A DNA stretch of 64,000 bases from Boletus sp. NGJ (GCA_019096195.1 JAGTXK010000125.1:62001-126000); one strand, 5' to 3'; counted from the stretch's first letter, positions 48,561-60,004 are shown. Translations and numbers: made by a program. Notes: generated by a model from the sequence alone, not told the origin.

Positions 48561-48880
48561 CCACATGAACGGCTGAGATACAACGCACCAAGCCAGGCCT
48601 TGGCGCCAGCTTACTCCTTGTTGTGCGGTTGATACAAATCGCGACTGTAATAACAATCCACGAACCCACTAGAGGGTGTTGCGCAACCTCTTTATAAAAA
48701 GATCTCATCAAAGCAGCAAAATAGCATGTTCACACCGTCTTCGCTAAGCGGGAACAGGACAATGTAACCACCCAGAGAATAGAGCTATACCTCCGCAACA
48801 ATCGAGATTGCCGGTGACACATGGTCCGTTGATATTCGGAAATGGTGTGGCTACATTCATAATGAGTACATTCTCGAGAT

Positions 48881-50197
48881 TCATGACGATTCAGTTTCAA
48901 TCGACTTGAGTACCCTCACCAATCTTTCCTTTCTTAGTGGTATCCAAAGGGTATCTCCGCTACCCCCGCCAGCAGTACCAACAAGGACCAAGCCATGGTC
49001 CTTAAACTCGCCGAGTAAAGCCCTCAATGCCGTGTCGCTCGTTGCGACGAAATGCTCTCTTGCGAGGGAGAATAGCGCATCATAGTTGAGTCCGAACTGC
49101 GCCATGTCAGTAGGAGCCGGGGCGTCGGAGCCCGTGACTGCAACTGAGGCAGCTTCGGCGTTTGCAAGTTGTCTCGTGCCGAGAAGGATAAAGAGCTTCT
49201 TAGCCTTGGAAGTGACGGCAGCGAGGACGTGGGCGACCGCGGTCTCCGTGAGGGGCGCACCAGCGCCGGCAGTAGCTGTAGTTGCAAGGGCCGAGCGAGC
49301 ACCAGTCGAGGCGTATGATGCACCAGCGATGGAGGAACGGTCTGCAAACGAGAGCTCTGTGTCGTAGGGCGTGAGGGTGGTCAGGTCATGCCAGAGGAAA
49401 GTATATCCACGCTTCGGGGAGGTGGTGTGCCCGTTCACGGAGGAGAGGGGCGTAGCGGTATCACTGAGCTGAACCTTGCGTGCGAGGAGCTCAGAGGCAG
49501 ACCAGAGGAGGGGAGAGCCGAGTCTGTCCACGGATGCAACAAGGTGAATGTTGGGAGAGATGGCGAGGAGGGAGAGCGCGTTTTTCACTTTTTGAGCACG
49601 CATGGGTGGAGCATCGATGTTGTGTACAACGAGGTATAGGCGACGCGTGCGCGGCGCGTCGGTGGCGGAGAAAAAGGAGCAAATGCGGCGTATCTGCGCG
49701 TCCATGTTGGTAGTGGCAGCGTTGGCGAGGCTGGGGACGCGCTCTATGGAGGCAAGCACGTCTTTGAGGGAGGTGTTGGGGTGGTAGCCGTTCACGACGA
49801 CGACGTGGCCGCGGTGAGCGAGCTCTTTGGACGCGAAGTCGTTGAGGACCGCGCGCTTTGAGCCGAAGCCGTAGAAAACGAGGTTAAAACCCTGGTCGAG
49901 CTCGTGGGCGTAGCGGCGGAACGCAGTACGGGCGTCGTGGTTACCAGACCAACGCGTGCTGGGCCGTGCATCGGCAGTTCGGGCATCGTAGGCGGCGATG
50001 GTGTCGTTGTACTCATGCTGGGTGAGTGGAAGGACGCGTGCAGAGAAGACATTGGCAGAGGTGCGGGCGCGGGATGCGGCGTGGACAAAGTAGGCGTTAA
50101 AGGCGGTGCGGATGTGCTGTACGTCAGCGTTGGCGTCGTTGAGGACGTCGAGCAAATGGGTCTGGTCGTTGTCAGAGACGTCGGTGTCAGTGTCCAT
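48881..50197 (-). CDS. ORC2: Origin recognition complex subunit 2
   Basis: Part of the six-subunit complex that marks replication origins and loads MCM. It is a single exon of 438 residues. After an acidic start it has FRRYAHELDQGFNLVFYGFG followed by SKRAVLNDFA, the ORC2 signature (LLFYGFGSK). Then come GHVVVVNGYHPN, LYLVVHNIDAPPMR, NIHLVASVDRLGSPLLW and YTFLWHDLTTLTPYDTEL. The C-terminal winged-helix region ends LWIPLRKERLVRVLKSIE. It is short for ORC2, since the disordered N-terminal half found in many fungi is nearly absent. It is divergent from the eEF1B-gamma gene with 110 bp between start codons. Confidence 0.9.
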   Translation of the reverse strand: MDTDTDVSDNDQTHLLDVLNDANADVQHIRTAFNAYFVHAASRARTSANVFSARVLPLTQHEYNDTIAAYDARTADARPSTRWSGNHDARTAFRRYAHELDQGFNLVFYGFGSKRAVLNDFASKELAHRGHVVVVNGYHPNTSLKDVLASIERVPSLANAATTNMDAQIRRICSFFSATDAPRTRRLYLVVHNIDAPPMRAQKVKNALSLLAISPNIHLVASVDRLGSPLLWSASELLARKVQLSDTATPLSSVNGHTTSPKRGYTFLWHDLTTLTPYDTELSFADRSSIAGASYASTGARSALATTATAGAGAPLTETAVAHVLAAVTSKAKKLFILLGTRQLANAEAASVAVTGSDAPAPTDMAQFGLNYDALFSLAREHFVATSDTALRALLGEFKDHGLVLVGTAGGGSGDTLWIPLRKERLVRVLKSIETESS

Positions 50198-50307
50198 GAG
50201 ATAATTAATTAATTAGTTAAATAATATCACCACAATCGATAAGACGCGCTGATCAAAAAAAAAAGAGATAGACGTCTCTCTCCCTCTCCATCTCATCGAC
50301 CGCGAAA
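50198..50307. promoter_or_regulatory. 110-bp shared promoter between ORC2 and eEF1B-gamma
   Basis: The two opposing ATG codons are separated by 110 bp. The interval contains AATTAATTAATTAGTT next to the ORC2 start, an A run at 50255-50264 and a CT-rich stretch (TCTCTCTCCCTCTCC) before the eEF1B-gamma start, typical of highly expressed fungal genes. Confidence 0.6.
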
Positions 50308-51953
50308 ATGGCGCCAGTTGGAAAACTCTACTCAGCCGAGCAAAATCGCCAAACCAGAGTCGTGCGTACCATCGCGCGTAAATGCTCAAATGCCGTCCTA
50401 ACATGGCACAGATCAAGAGCGTTGCTGCTCTTAGTGGCGTCGAAATCGAAATCGTCGCTGATTACAAGCATTTCGAGGACAACAAGAAGCCTGACTTTCT
50501 TGCAAAGTTCCCCCACGGAAAGATCCCCGCTCTCGAGGGTCCGAATGGTTTCAACCTCACCGAGGGTGCTGCGATTGCCCGTTACCGTGCGTCTCTTCTT
50601 CCCCTTAACCACAGATCGCTCGATGTGATCGGAAAAGACGAAAATCATTTACTCAGTTATCCCTGTCTTAATTCGCAATGTCGATTCACGATGCATACTC
50701 TGACCCCTACCCATCCCTTCTATCATCTACTCTGATCGCAGGCTAATGCCATCCTCGCAGTTGCAAACCTCTCGCCAAACGCTAACCTCCTAGGCACGTC
50801 CCTAGAGGAGAAAGCGCTTGTTGATCAGTGGATTCATTTCGCGGAATCTGAGATCGACATCTCAACACAGCTTGTCAACCAGATGCTTAGAGGCATCTTC
50901 GTGTACAACAAGGCTGTACGTCCTTCCTTGTCCCATATCGCAAATCTCACCTCTTTACAGATTCACAACACCCTTATCGACAGACAAGCCCGGGCTCTCA
51001 ATACCCTCGAGGCACACCTATTGACACGCACTTTCGTCGTGGGCGAGCGTATCACCCTCGCTGACCTCACCATTGCTTCTGCCGTCTTCCGTTCCGTCAG
51101 CCTCACCGTTGATGCCGCGGCCCGTTTGAAACTGGTTAACACCATCCGCCACCTCGAGACGATCGTCAACCAGCCCAAGTTGAAGGTCATCTTCGGTGAG
51201 GTCGAATATGTCGAAAAAGCTGTCCAGTATGTCCCTCCCAAGAAGGAGACAAAACCTGCACCCGCCCCTGCTGCACCAAAGGAAAAGAAGGAGAAAGAAA
51301 AAGCAAAGAAGGAGGACGAGGATGAGGAAGACGACGGCAACCTCGTGCCCGAGGAACCAAAGGCCAAGAACCCACTCGACTCCCTGCCAAAATCATCCTT
51401 CAACCTCGAGGATTGGAAGCGTGCGTACTCCAACAAAGACACTCGTGGACCCGACGGTGCTCTCGAGTGGTTTTATGCCAAGTTTGTCCATGTGTTCGTC
51501 TCTCGCCCCATATCTCGCTGACTGTCGCGTGAACAGCTTCGACAAGGAAGGCTTCTCAGTCTGGCGAGTTGACTTCAAGTACAACGAGGAGCTCACCCTT
51601 GTATTTATGTCCTCCAACCAAGTCGGAGGCTTCTTCAACCGTCTTGAAGCTTCACGTAAATACCTTTTCGGCTCTGTCGGTGTCCTTGGAGAGTCCAACG
51701 TATCCGTCATAACGGGTGTATTGATACTCCGGGGTCAAGAAGTTAAAGCGGTTGTTGATTGTGCACCTGATTGGGAGAGCTACGACTACAAGAAGTTGGA
51801 TCTGGACAGCGAGGACGACAAGAAGTTCTTCGAGAGTGCGCTTGCTTGGGATTTGGAGATCGATGGTAAGGCCTGGAAGGATGGCAAGAATGTGAGTCGT
51901 ACGCTTTCTCGCGTTCAGCGCTCAGATATTGACGTTCTTTTTAGTTCAAGTAA
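50308..51953 (+). CDS. TEF3: Translation elongation factor eEF1B gamma subunit
   Basis: Structural subunit of the eEF1B exchange complex. The symbol is uncertain because yeast TEF3 is eEF1B-gamma only by alias. It starts MAPVGKLYSAEQNRQTRV. An intron (GTGCGT donor) leads to KSVAALSGVEIEIVADY, then FPHGKIPALEG, the GST-fold N-domain. Exons continue with SEIDISTQLVNQML and TFVVGERITLADLTIASAVF. A Lys/Glu/Pro-rich linker (about 51240-51350) precedes the EF1G domain: NPLDSLPKSSFNLEDWKRAY, FDKEGFSVWRVDFKYNEELT, SNQVGGFFNRLEASRKYLFG, VLILRGQEVKAVVDCAPDWE. The final exon encodes only Phe-Lys and the stop (51948-51953), after an intron beginning GTGAGT. Five or six introns in all. Confidence 0.88.
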
Positions 51954-52397
51954 ATGACAATATAATTAGAGTAGATAGGTGTAGGCTTTTTGTGCTGTCG
52001 TCATGCCCAAGTCGCGTTTCCTCCACACAGCCAGATCGCCAACACAAATGTTACTTGTACTACTGTGATTGCATGATATTGGCCTGCCTGATGTTCAACG
52101 TTCAATCCTCAGGTGTAGGGTCTCGTTAGATTTTAAACTGCAGTTATCGGTAACCGGCAACTTGTGGCTACTTACAGTAAATAACAGCGGTTCAGATCCT
52201 CGTTGGCGCACCTTGGATGTAACTCACGATATGGTGTACGTGTCACAAACGTTTGTTTCAATGTTTGCGCGTCCGCGTCCTCCATATCATAAAACAAGGC
52301 CCTCCATCGCGCGTTTTAGTTCGAAACTCTTGACCAAAATACATTACAGCGGTACAATTAATTATACATATACTTAACGTCCATCTAGGTGTTATGT

Positions 52398-53343
52398 TCA
52401 GGTCTTCGTCAAGAACTTCCCAACGATGTCGAAGTAACGATCAGGTTCCTCGAAAAAGGCTAGGTGACTGTTTTTTGCGAATGTCACCCAGCGCACTTTC
52501 GGGATCTTGTCGAAGAACGACGCGACACACACATCTTGCGCCTCGTCATCTACGCCGTTCGTCAAAAGCGTCGGGCAATCAATAGTGTGAATCTCGTCCA
52601 AGCAAGACCATTCCTTCAATGTCCCGACGATGGTGAACTCTGACGGACCCAGCCTATACCATAACGTCAGTGTGCTGCGGAACGAGTAGACGCGTGAAAG
52701 TACTCACATCGTCGTATGAACAGTGGGATCAGCTTGCATAGCAGCAAAGGAGGCACCCAGCTCTTCAGGCCACGGAGTGAGCTGACAAACGTACTTCGCG
52801 TAAAAGACGTTCATCCCCTGCTGATATTCCGGCTAATCTGTCGTTCCCTCCCTTTCATGTTTCTCCAATCTCTCTCTCAGCTCCGCATGCAGCTTCGCCA
52901 GAAGTTGACGAGTGCTCTCTACCCACAGAGGCATGGATGGCGCGGCGCTCGCAAGGACTAAGCGTTGCAGTCCAGGTGGGTGCCTGTGCCAGCATTCCAC
53001 CCCACGAATGACCGGCCAAATCAAAGTTGGCGCTAATACCGAGATATTGGAGAACATTGTCGAGTTCGTCCATGAAGAGGTCGAGTGCCCAGAACTCTTT
53101 CGGGACGTTTTTGGGATGAGAGGACTCGCCGATACCGATCCGGTCGCAGAAGATGACTAGGATGTTGAAGCGAGTGTTGAGTTCTTTGAAAGGGAGGACA
53201 TAATGATGCGAGAGACCGGGACCGCCGTGCAGCACTATTAATGGTCGAACGCTAGAGTGGAGGTCACCGAAGAACTTGTACCACGTCTGGTACGTTTCGT
53301 TGCCGACACGAAAATCTATTTTCCCAGTGGTTTCAAGCGCCAT
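52398..53343 (-). pseudogene. Proline iminopeptidase-like (S33 alpha/beta hydrolase) gene, apparently broken
   Basis: From ATG 53343 it reads MALETTGKIDFRVGNETYQT, LIVLHGGPGLSHHY (oxyanion HGGPG), FCDRIGIGESSHP, and the nucleophile GHSWGGMLA. The frame then slips: RHPPGLQRLVLASAAPSMPL continues in another frame with too little sequence between for an intron, and about five residues expected there (AEYA-like) seem missing. A TAG interrupts TTD-stop-PEYQQGMNVFYAKYV where the family has Ser. After the genuine GTGAGT...TATAG intron near 52660-52710, the 3' part (LGPSEFTIVGTLKEW, the catalytic Asp region VDDEAQDVC and His in AKNSHLAFFEEPDRYF) is open. A frameshift plus a nonsense codon suggest a recent pseudogene, or sequence error at two places. 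Confidence 0.65.
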
Positions 53344-54333
53344 TGTTGTGAGCGATCGATGGCGAAGGATACGAGCGAGATGAACTAAGATGGATATAGA
53401 GTGAAGTGTACGAGCGTAAAAGAGTACTGTCTCACCTGAGTCTAAGCGTAGTTCGAAACTTCGAGGGAACGAACTGAGGTGCGCTATCATGAGGAATGTA
53501 CTTAAACAGTCCTCGGGCCAGGTAAGAACAAATATCAGTTGATCAAGGATATGTCAAGATGAAACATGCCAGATTGAACGTGTGCGGCGCCGAGACTTGG
53601 GTGGTCATTTCCAGATCGGGCAAGCCACGCAGATCACTAAGACTCGTAACCGATTAGTCAGCACCCTCGCTCAGGTTTCAGATCTCAGACGTGGTCTTGC
53701 TTCCAGAGTACTCACTGCGTGTTACCCCCTGAACAGGCTTGTGTCGAGGGTCTACAAGTGCCTCTTGACATCCATTCGAGTCAGTGTTGCAGCCAGACGT
53801 CCTGCTTGGAGAAGGTGTTCTCGCCAGTGGCGCTGGGGCACTAGGTAATGGGTAGGGAGGTACTTTGTTCACCCTACTTCACTCCACCCATCAGACTCAC
53901 AGCGCCGTTGTGGTCCTACCTTCATCTTGCATTGCCGCAGCTCCAGAGTTTGGGCTATTTTCTGCGTCAGGCTCTCAATGCCTGCAAAAGGGTATTCACC
54001 TTTACCGAATTGTCTACATCCCCGCTTCACAACTCGCTTATATCTTACGAAGGGGTATTGGCCAGCGCAGCCAATCAGTCAAAGCTACCTTCTTCAACTA
54101 CATTATATCCACCAGCAGGATCCCCAGCTAGCCGAGTGTGGCTGTGCTTTCGCTACTTGATTCACCGCAACATTGTCTTTGGCTCGACATTTTCTCGCGG
54201 GCAACACAAAATTTCGCGCAAATATTCCCATCATGGCTATCTATAACTATCTGTTTCCAGGACCGCCGTTTTGTGGATTGTTGAGCTGTTCCCCATTTTC
54301 TCATCGCTAGGAGCATTTGCACTGCACAGTAGG
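53344..54333. other. Intergenic; carries the 5' part of a duplicated block
   Basis: Segments near 53650-53760 (around CGATTAGTCAGCACC and AGGCTTGTGTCGAGGGTCT) recur at 58070-58220 before the second ICMT gene. The stretch 54190-54333 resembles 58485-58629. No independent gene was recognised. Confidence 0.5.
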
Positions 54334-55183
54334 ATGGCGGCAGCGAGACTGTTCCTTCTCCTTGTCACGGCGATCGCTCAACAGTATGCGGTTACATCGC
54401 CAAATGCTCGACCCCCTTCCGAGGAACTACGCGAACAACGCGGCGCAGAACATAAGATGCCTTTAACCATTGCAATCATGAAAGTGCGTATCCGAGTCAC
54501 CATCTGAACTTTTGCATGCTGACTAGATCCCACCCATTTCCTGAACGTAGATTTGTATATGGTCCCGGACATTCCTCGAAGGCTTAGTCCTCTTCGCACT
54601 GAGCGGTCACTGTCCGCCCACTCTCGCCCACTCACTCCTCCACTTCATGCTACCCACCTCTCTCTCATCAGACCCCTCCGCCACCACGCTCACCACACTC
54701 ACTGCCCTCACCCCCACCTTCCTCACCGGCGTCCTCGTCAGTCTCGCTGGTAGTCTCCTCCGCGGACACTGTTACCATATCCTCGGCAAACGCTTTACCT
54801 ATGAACTCAGTATCCGCCCCTCCCACACGCTCGTTACGGAAGGCGTGTACGGGGTCGTACGGCACCCGAGTTATACGGCTGCTCTGATGGTCGCGGTGGG
54901 GTGGTTGCTCTGTGTGTCCGATCGACACGGATCAGTCATTGCCGTGTGTGTGGGATGGCTTCAGGCGTTCGGTGGGAACGGAAGTCAAAGTGGGTACGGG
55001 GATTGGGACGCAATGCTGACTGGCGTGTTGGCGTGCGTGTGGGCGACCGTGTTGTGCCTCCTGTGCTTGGTGGCATACAAGCGGATCACCAAAGAGGACT
55101 CAATGCTCGAAAAGAACTTTGGGGAGGAGTGGCGGGCATGGGCGACGAGGGTACCTTATCGCATGGTCCCTGGTGTATATTGA
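54334..55183 (+). CDS. Isoprenylcysteine carboxyl methyltransferase-like protein, copy 1
   Basis: Predicted ER-membrane enzyme that methylates the C-terminal farnesylated or geranylgeranylated Cys of CaaX proteins (Ste14 family). Exons 54334-54483 and 54551-55183 give 260 residues. An N-terminal signal-like helix (MAAARLFLLLVTAIAQQYAV) is followed by a second hydrophobic region and the catalytic core. The core reads GTL-like TGVLVSLAGSLLRGHCYHIL, GKRFTYELSI, HTLVTEGVYGVVRHPSYTAA (the RHPSY motif for SAM binding), and the C-terminus EEWRAWATRVPYRMVPGVY. These match the ICMT/PEMT pattern. It is a paralog of the gene at 58630-59470. It may be a lineage-specific relative rather than the true STE14, because the RHPxY context is right but the N-terminal half is short. 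Confidence 0.75.
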
Positions 55184-55832
55184 ACGGTCTTCAGTCTGAT
55201 GTGGTGTTAGAAGGACAACACGCCAATACATCAATTTTTCAAGACAACAACTCATCCGTGAGTCGTTGAGTGTTGGTCAATATAATTCCTATCCATCAAA
55301 GATTGCTGTAAGACACTCCAGAACATGTTTATGGGCTTTGTACCTTGTTGAACTGAACAGAATTCTGACTTGAACCTGAGTAGCAGCTCAATATTAACGT
55401 TCAGCACCTGGGCGAGCCTAAACCCATTCTAGTAGGGTCTGTTGCACTGTCACGCCAGGGTCACTGTACAAACCTTCAAGCAACTTGGCTTTTTTTAAAG
55501 AACTTTATTCACCAACGTCAATCTCGCTGACACGTCACTTGTATATAGGCCATGCCGCCTTTCGGAGATGTCTTTCCATTCGCCCCATTCCCTCCGGCGA
55601 TGTGACCTCGCAGACACTGGAGGTTGAAAGCACATTTGACAATGTTCGCGCTGTTCTTCATGCGGGCAATGAGTGCCGATGTGTGACCCGAAGGCTCAGG
55701 TACTTGACAGGCTAACACGCATCACACTTTGATAAATTCAAGTACGTATTCGCCGGTGAGGGTATAAGAAAGGCTCTAGGTGGTCGCTAATTCCATTCCT
55801 TCCTTCACTTGGATAATAGTATCGTCGAGTCT

Positions 55833-57191
55833 ATGCTGCATATCATGTTATTCTCCCTGGCCTTCATCGGCGCTGCTTTGGCTAGTCCCACCAGGCTGCT
55901 CGAGTCTCGGCAAATACAATACGTCTATCCGGTAACGGATGGTCCCACTTTGGAATCATGTGTATCCCTTCGGAACAGTTGCAACGCAACCACTGTCGAC
56001 CTTGGCAACTTCTATAGCTATGTTCCGTGCATAATGCTCACAACATGCTTGCAGACTGTCGAGAACCCCGCGCAGGTCTTGCGAGCAAGCGGCGCTCCTG
56101 CCAACCAACCCCGTCTTACCGAAGAGGTGGGCGTCGTCTCCCAGACTAGCCTATAATCACCGAATGTTCTGTGAATCTCCAGACCTTCTACTCCATGTCT
56201 GGCGGGAACCCGTACATGACTCAACAAAATTATATCGATGCCTACTACGGCGCAATTTCGCAGACACCCAATGGTACATACCCTGACAGGTAGACTTCTT
56301 GAAAATCATTTTTTGCTAGCGCATGTACTGAATAGGTTCAAGCGTTACTTATATCATGGGACAATGGCAGACCATCGCTGCATGGGCTGGATTCTGTGAC
56401 ACGTTGAATATCCCCTACAGTAACGTTGCGGTAAGGATTGTGGGTGCTAATCTGACGGGGCGCGTACCTAACAAGTTCACCAGGACTGGCTGGAATATTC
56501 CTCTGTTCCTGGTGTCTGCCCTGCTGTATCCTCATGTCTATCAGCCCTCGTAGAAACCCTTAAGCCTTGTGTCCCGCAGCCCATCACCGACAACGGCTCG
56601 TGCGCTGAAATGGTGACGCAATGTCAACTTTGGGTAACCAACGGCCTCTTCCAGAACGAGTACTGTGTCCTCGCAAGCTTTTGCTATGCGTGGAGCAACA
56701 CGGATGTTCTTCTCCTGGATGAGTACCCGACATATCTCCCGATTCCCACTACCTCCCAGGAAACCAGGCTCTCTGAGGCTGTATTCTATAACATGACTGG
56801 CGGCGCACCAACAATGTCCCAGCAGAATGCTATCGATGCTTACTACGGAGCGTTGGTATGTTCCCGAGTTTGTTTGTTGGCTATCCTTCTTTTAATCGAA
56901 AAACCTTTTCTCAGACTGGCACATGGAGGTCCTCGGGTGGACCCTTTGGAGCGTACACGCCTGAGAAGACCACCAACAATGGCCCATATCCTACCTCGTG
57001 CGCGATAGTGTGCTTTCCGAGAATGTGCAGTTGAACTGACTCGATACCTGATCAGACCCCAATACGTGATCGATTTCTGGGCAATTATCAGTGCATGGAC
57101 TGGGTTCTGCGGCACGCTTGAAATTCCATACTCGAACCTTGCCGACTATCTCTCGTATGCTGCGGGAAGCAATTATCACCCGACTTGTTGA
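55833..57191 (+). CDS. Secreted protein with two related repeats, unknown function
   Basis: A signal peptide (MLHIMLFSLAFIGAALASPT) is followed by a Cys-containing segment (CVSLRNSCNATTVDLGNFYS) and repeat 1: FYSMSGGNPYMTQQNYIDAY, then WAGFCDTLNIPYSNVA. A middle Cys-rich exon (CAEMVTQCQLWVTNGLFQNE) leads to repeat 2: FYNMTGGAPTMSQQNAIDAY, then WTGFCGTLEIPYSNLADYL. The stop is at 57191. Five or more short introns interrupt it (for example at 56273-56337 and 56856-56915). It resembles uncharacterised extracellular proteins of agaricomycetes. It sits between the two ICMT copies and is not itself duplicated as a gene. Confidence 0.65.
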
Positions 57192-57356
57192 TCGCCACAA
57201 GTACGCTCCGTGGAGTGCGATTAATCGAGTGACCCGCAATCCGTCACATGGGTGTGATCATTAATATTCGTTGTTTGGATTTGGACTCGCGCGTTGATTT
57301 TCTTCCAGAGAACTTTCATTGGTACTTGTAGTTGCTTCGTAGTGCTTGGTGCAGAA

Positions 57357-57810
57357 TGACCACCGATTCACAACTCGAACGCGGAGATCGCGTAACACGA
57401 ATACCCTGCACATGTCCAGGCCAGGGAGTAATTCGCATCGGGCATGGTTTCCGACGACGGCAGATCCACAAACCTGCAACGGTGAGTTGAATCCAGCGTA
57501 ACCGCAAGAGTGCGTGAGTGTCAGGTATTCCCATACCTAACTCTGAGTACCACAACGCCTCCTCGGATTTGACAGATCGAGACTTATGCGCCACTTCGCA
57601 ACACCCGACCCACCATAGACTGTGTGATCGGTGTTGGTTCCCGGAGCCTCCGACATACTATAAACTTGTTCCCGCTTGCACTCTCCCTCCCGAAGACATC
57701 CGAACTTTGTACGGAAACCGATAAATGGAGAAAAAAAGTTGGCCGTATCGCATCAATCGTGAGACGGATCGCGAACACATTCTCACTGTGGGAATCAATC
57801 TGACATGGCT
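57357..57810 (+). CDS. Possible small spliced gene, unknown
   Basis: ATG 57357 opens MTTDSQLERGDRVTRIPCTC and continues to KPAT. A GTGAGT donor at 57481 and a GACAG acceptor near 57577 join in phase to IETYAPLRNTRPTIDCVIGV, then KTSELCTETDKWRKKVGRIA, with the stop near 57810 (about 118 residues). A competing frame in exon 2 reads CDRCWFPEPPTYYKLVPACT, which also looks protein-like. No family is recognised; weak. Confidence 0.2.
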
Positions 57811-58629
57811 CACGTTTGTTGTACGTGACTCTCGATACTGTACGTTAGCCATGCGACAAGCAAGGTTACCTTTCTTTCCCAAACGCATATTTTCTAGTTG
57901 CCGTGGATACTGATTGAAGATGTTTTTACATACATAAAGTCATTTGTAACATGAGCCACGGGAAACGGTCGGTTATTCTAGAGAACCGTCACGGCCAAGT
58001 TGTTGTTTGACGTGGTTGCTGGGTAGACGAGACGGAATATCATCTCGGTCCATCGGTTGTTGCAGACGTCGTAGCGGATTAGTCAGCACGACTAAGGAGC
58101 TAGTAAGCCCGACTCGTCTGCTCTGTCAGGCCCGAGTGACCGCAATTCAGATAGGTCTCGGACGTGGCCCTATGTCCATGTGTTGGCCCCTGACCAGGCT
58201 TGTGTCGAGGGTCTCACTTTGACATGGCTCCCCCACTCGAATCATTGTTGCACAGGCCGTCTTGCCTGAACAGGTCTCGCCACTACTACTAGTAGGTAGG
58301 GAGGTGTGTTCATTGACTCTGCACTTTGTTAACTCTCCACCACTCCGCCCATTTACTGGCCTTCAGAGAGAAGCATGACGAGGCTTACAGTGCCGTCGGT
58401 ATTCCGATCATATTATACACTAGCAGCAGGGACATTGATTGGCCATGCACGCAACTGACCACCAGATTGCCTCTGACGCGATATTTTCTCGCGGCGACCC
58501 AGATTTCGCGTATGTGTTCCCATCATGTCTATCAATAACTATTTGTCTCCAGGATCGCATTTTAGACTGGATTGTCGAGTTTTTTTTCCCATCTTTTCAT
58601 CTCTGAGGGCATTTGCACCACACACTAGG
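57811..58629. other. 5' flank of ICMT copy 2, duplicated relative to copy 1
   Basis: It includes the block near 58070-58220 with AGGCTTGTGTCGAGGGTCT, shared with 53640-53760, and the stretch just before the ATG shared with 54190-54333. No gene was recognised. Confidence 0.5.
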
Positions 58630-59470
58630 ATGGCGACAGCCAGATTGTTCCTTCTCCTTGTCACGGCGATCGCTCAACAGTATGCGGTTACATCGCCAAA
58701 TGGCCAGCCCCCTTCCGGGGAGTTACGCGAACAACCCGGCGCAGAAAATAAGATACGCACAATTGTCACAATCATGAGAGTGCGTGTCCGAGTCGCCATC
58801 TGAACTTTTGCATGCTGACTAGATCCCACCCATCTCCTGGATATAGATTTGTATATGGTCCCGGGCATTCCTCGAAGGTTTGGTTCTCTTCGCATTGAGC
58901 GGTCACTGTCCACCCACCATCGCCCGCCCTCTCCTCCACTTCATGCTACCCACTTCCCTCTCATCAGACCCCACCACCACATTCACTACACTCACTGCCC
59001 TCACCCCCACCTTCCTCACCGGCGTCCTCGTCAGTCTCGCTGGTAGTCTCCTCCGCGGACACTGTTACCATATCCTCGGCAAACGCTTTACCTATGAGCT
59101 CAGTATCCGCTCCTCCCACACGCTCGTTACGAACGGCGTGTACGGGCTCATACGGCACCCGAGTTATACGGCTCTCCTGGTGGTCGCGGTGGGGTGGCTG
59201 TTCTGTGTGTCCGATCGACAGGGATCAATCGTTGCCGTGTGTGTTGGATGGGCTCAGGCGTTCGGTGGTAATGCGGGTCAAAGTGGTAATGGAAACGCAA
59301 ATCTGACTGGCGTGTTGGCGTGCGTGTGGGTGACGGTGTTGGGCCTGGCGTGCCTGATGGTACACATCCGGATGACCCAGGAGGACTTGATGCTCTCAAA
59401 TAACTTCGGGGAGGAGTGGCGGGCGTGGGCGACGAGGGTACCTTACCGCTTGGTCCCTGGTGTATATTGA
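58630..59470 (+). CDS. Isoprenylcysteine carboxyl methyltransferase-like protein, copy 2
   Basis: Exons 58630-58779 and 58847-59470 give 257 residues, with the intron in the same place as copy 1. It has the same leader (MATARLFLLLVTAIAQQYAV), the same core TGVLVSLAGSLLRGHCYHIL, GKRFTYELSI, HTLVTNGVYGLIRHPSYTAL, and the C-terminus EEWRAWATRVPYRLVPGVY. Differences from copy 1 cluster in the loop after FGGN and in the N-terminal linker, while motifs are conserved. That suggests both copies are under constraint. The duplicated block reaches about 700 bp upstream of each gene. Confidence 0.75.
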
Positions 59471-60004
59471 ACGGTTTCCGCGTCAAAGCGGCAGTGTTCA
59501 AAGGACGACACATCAACATTTGCACCATCTTTCAAGACAAGAAACCCTCTGGCCGTGTTGCGGTGTGCTGACTGTCAGCTGGCGGTAGACCGTATGTACA
59601 TGGTAGGATCTGTGGATTTGGCCGACCAGCTATGGATTTTATACTGCATGGATTTCAATCATGACGGTGAAAAGGAGAGACTCTAACGGTCAGCTATTCC
59701 GGAAAAATCGTCTCGTATTTTAAAATTTCAACTGCCAGTGAATCGATAGCGGCGAACAGGAGTAACTCGGAGACGAAGAAACCACCGTCTCTGACTTGTC
59801 TCTGGCCCAAAAAAACGGGGGTCTGGCGTGGTCTCCCGGAATCTCCAGAAAACGATCTCTGGAGACTTTCCCAGTGCCTTCATCGCAAATTGGCTTGAAG
59901 TTGGTCGCTCTGCCAGAGGACGCGCAGCGATGGCAACTTTTGATCCTATGTTATACGATGGAGGGCTGTTTGACAGGTCACGGAATAAAGACGATGTATG
60001 ATAA

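Noticed and set aside
52180-52215. GGTTCAGATCC resembling a tRNA 3' half
   Set aside because: The T-loop and stem pairing are wrong, and no acceptor or anticodon stem is found.
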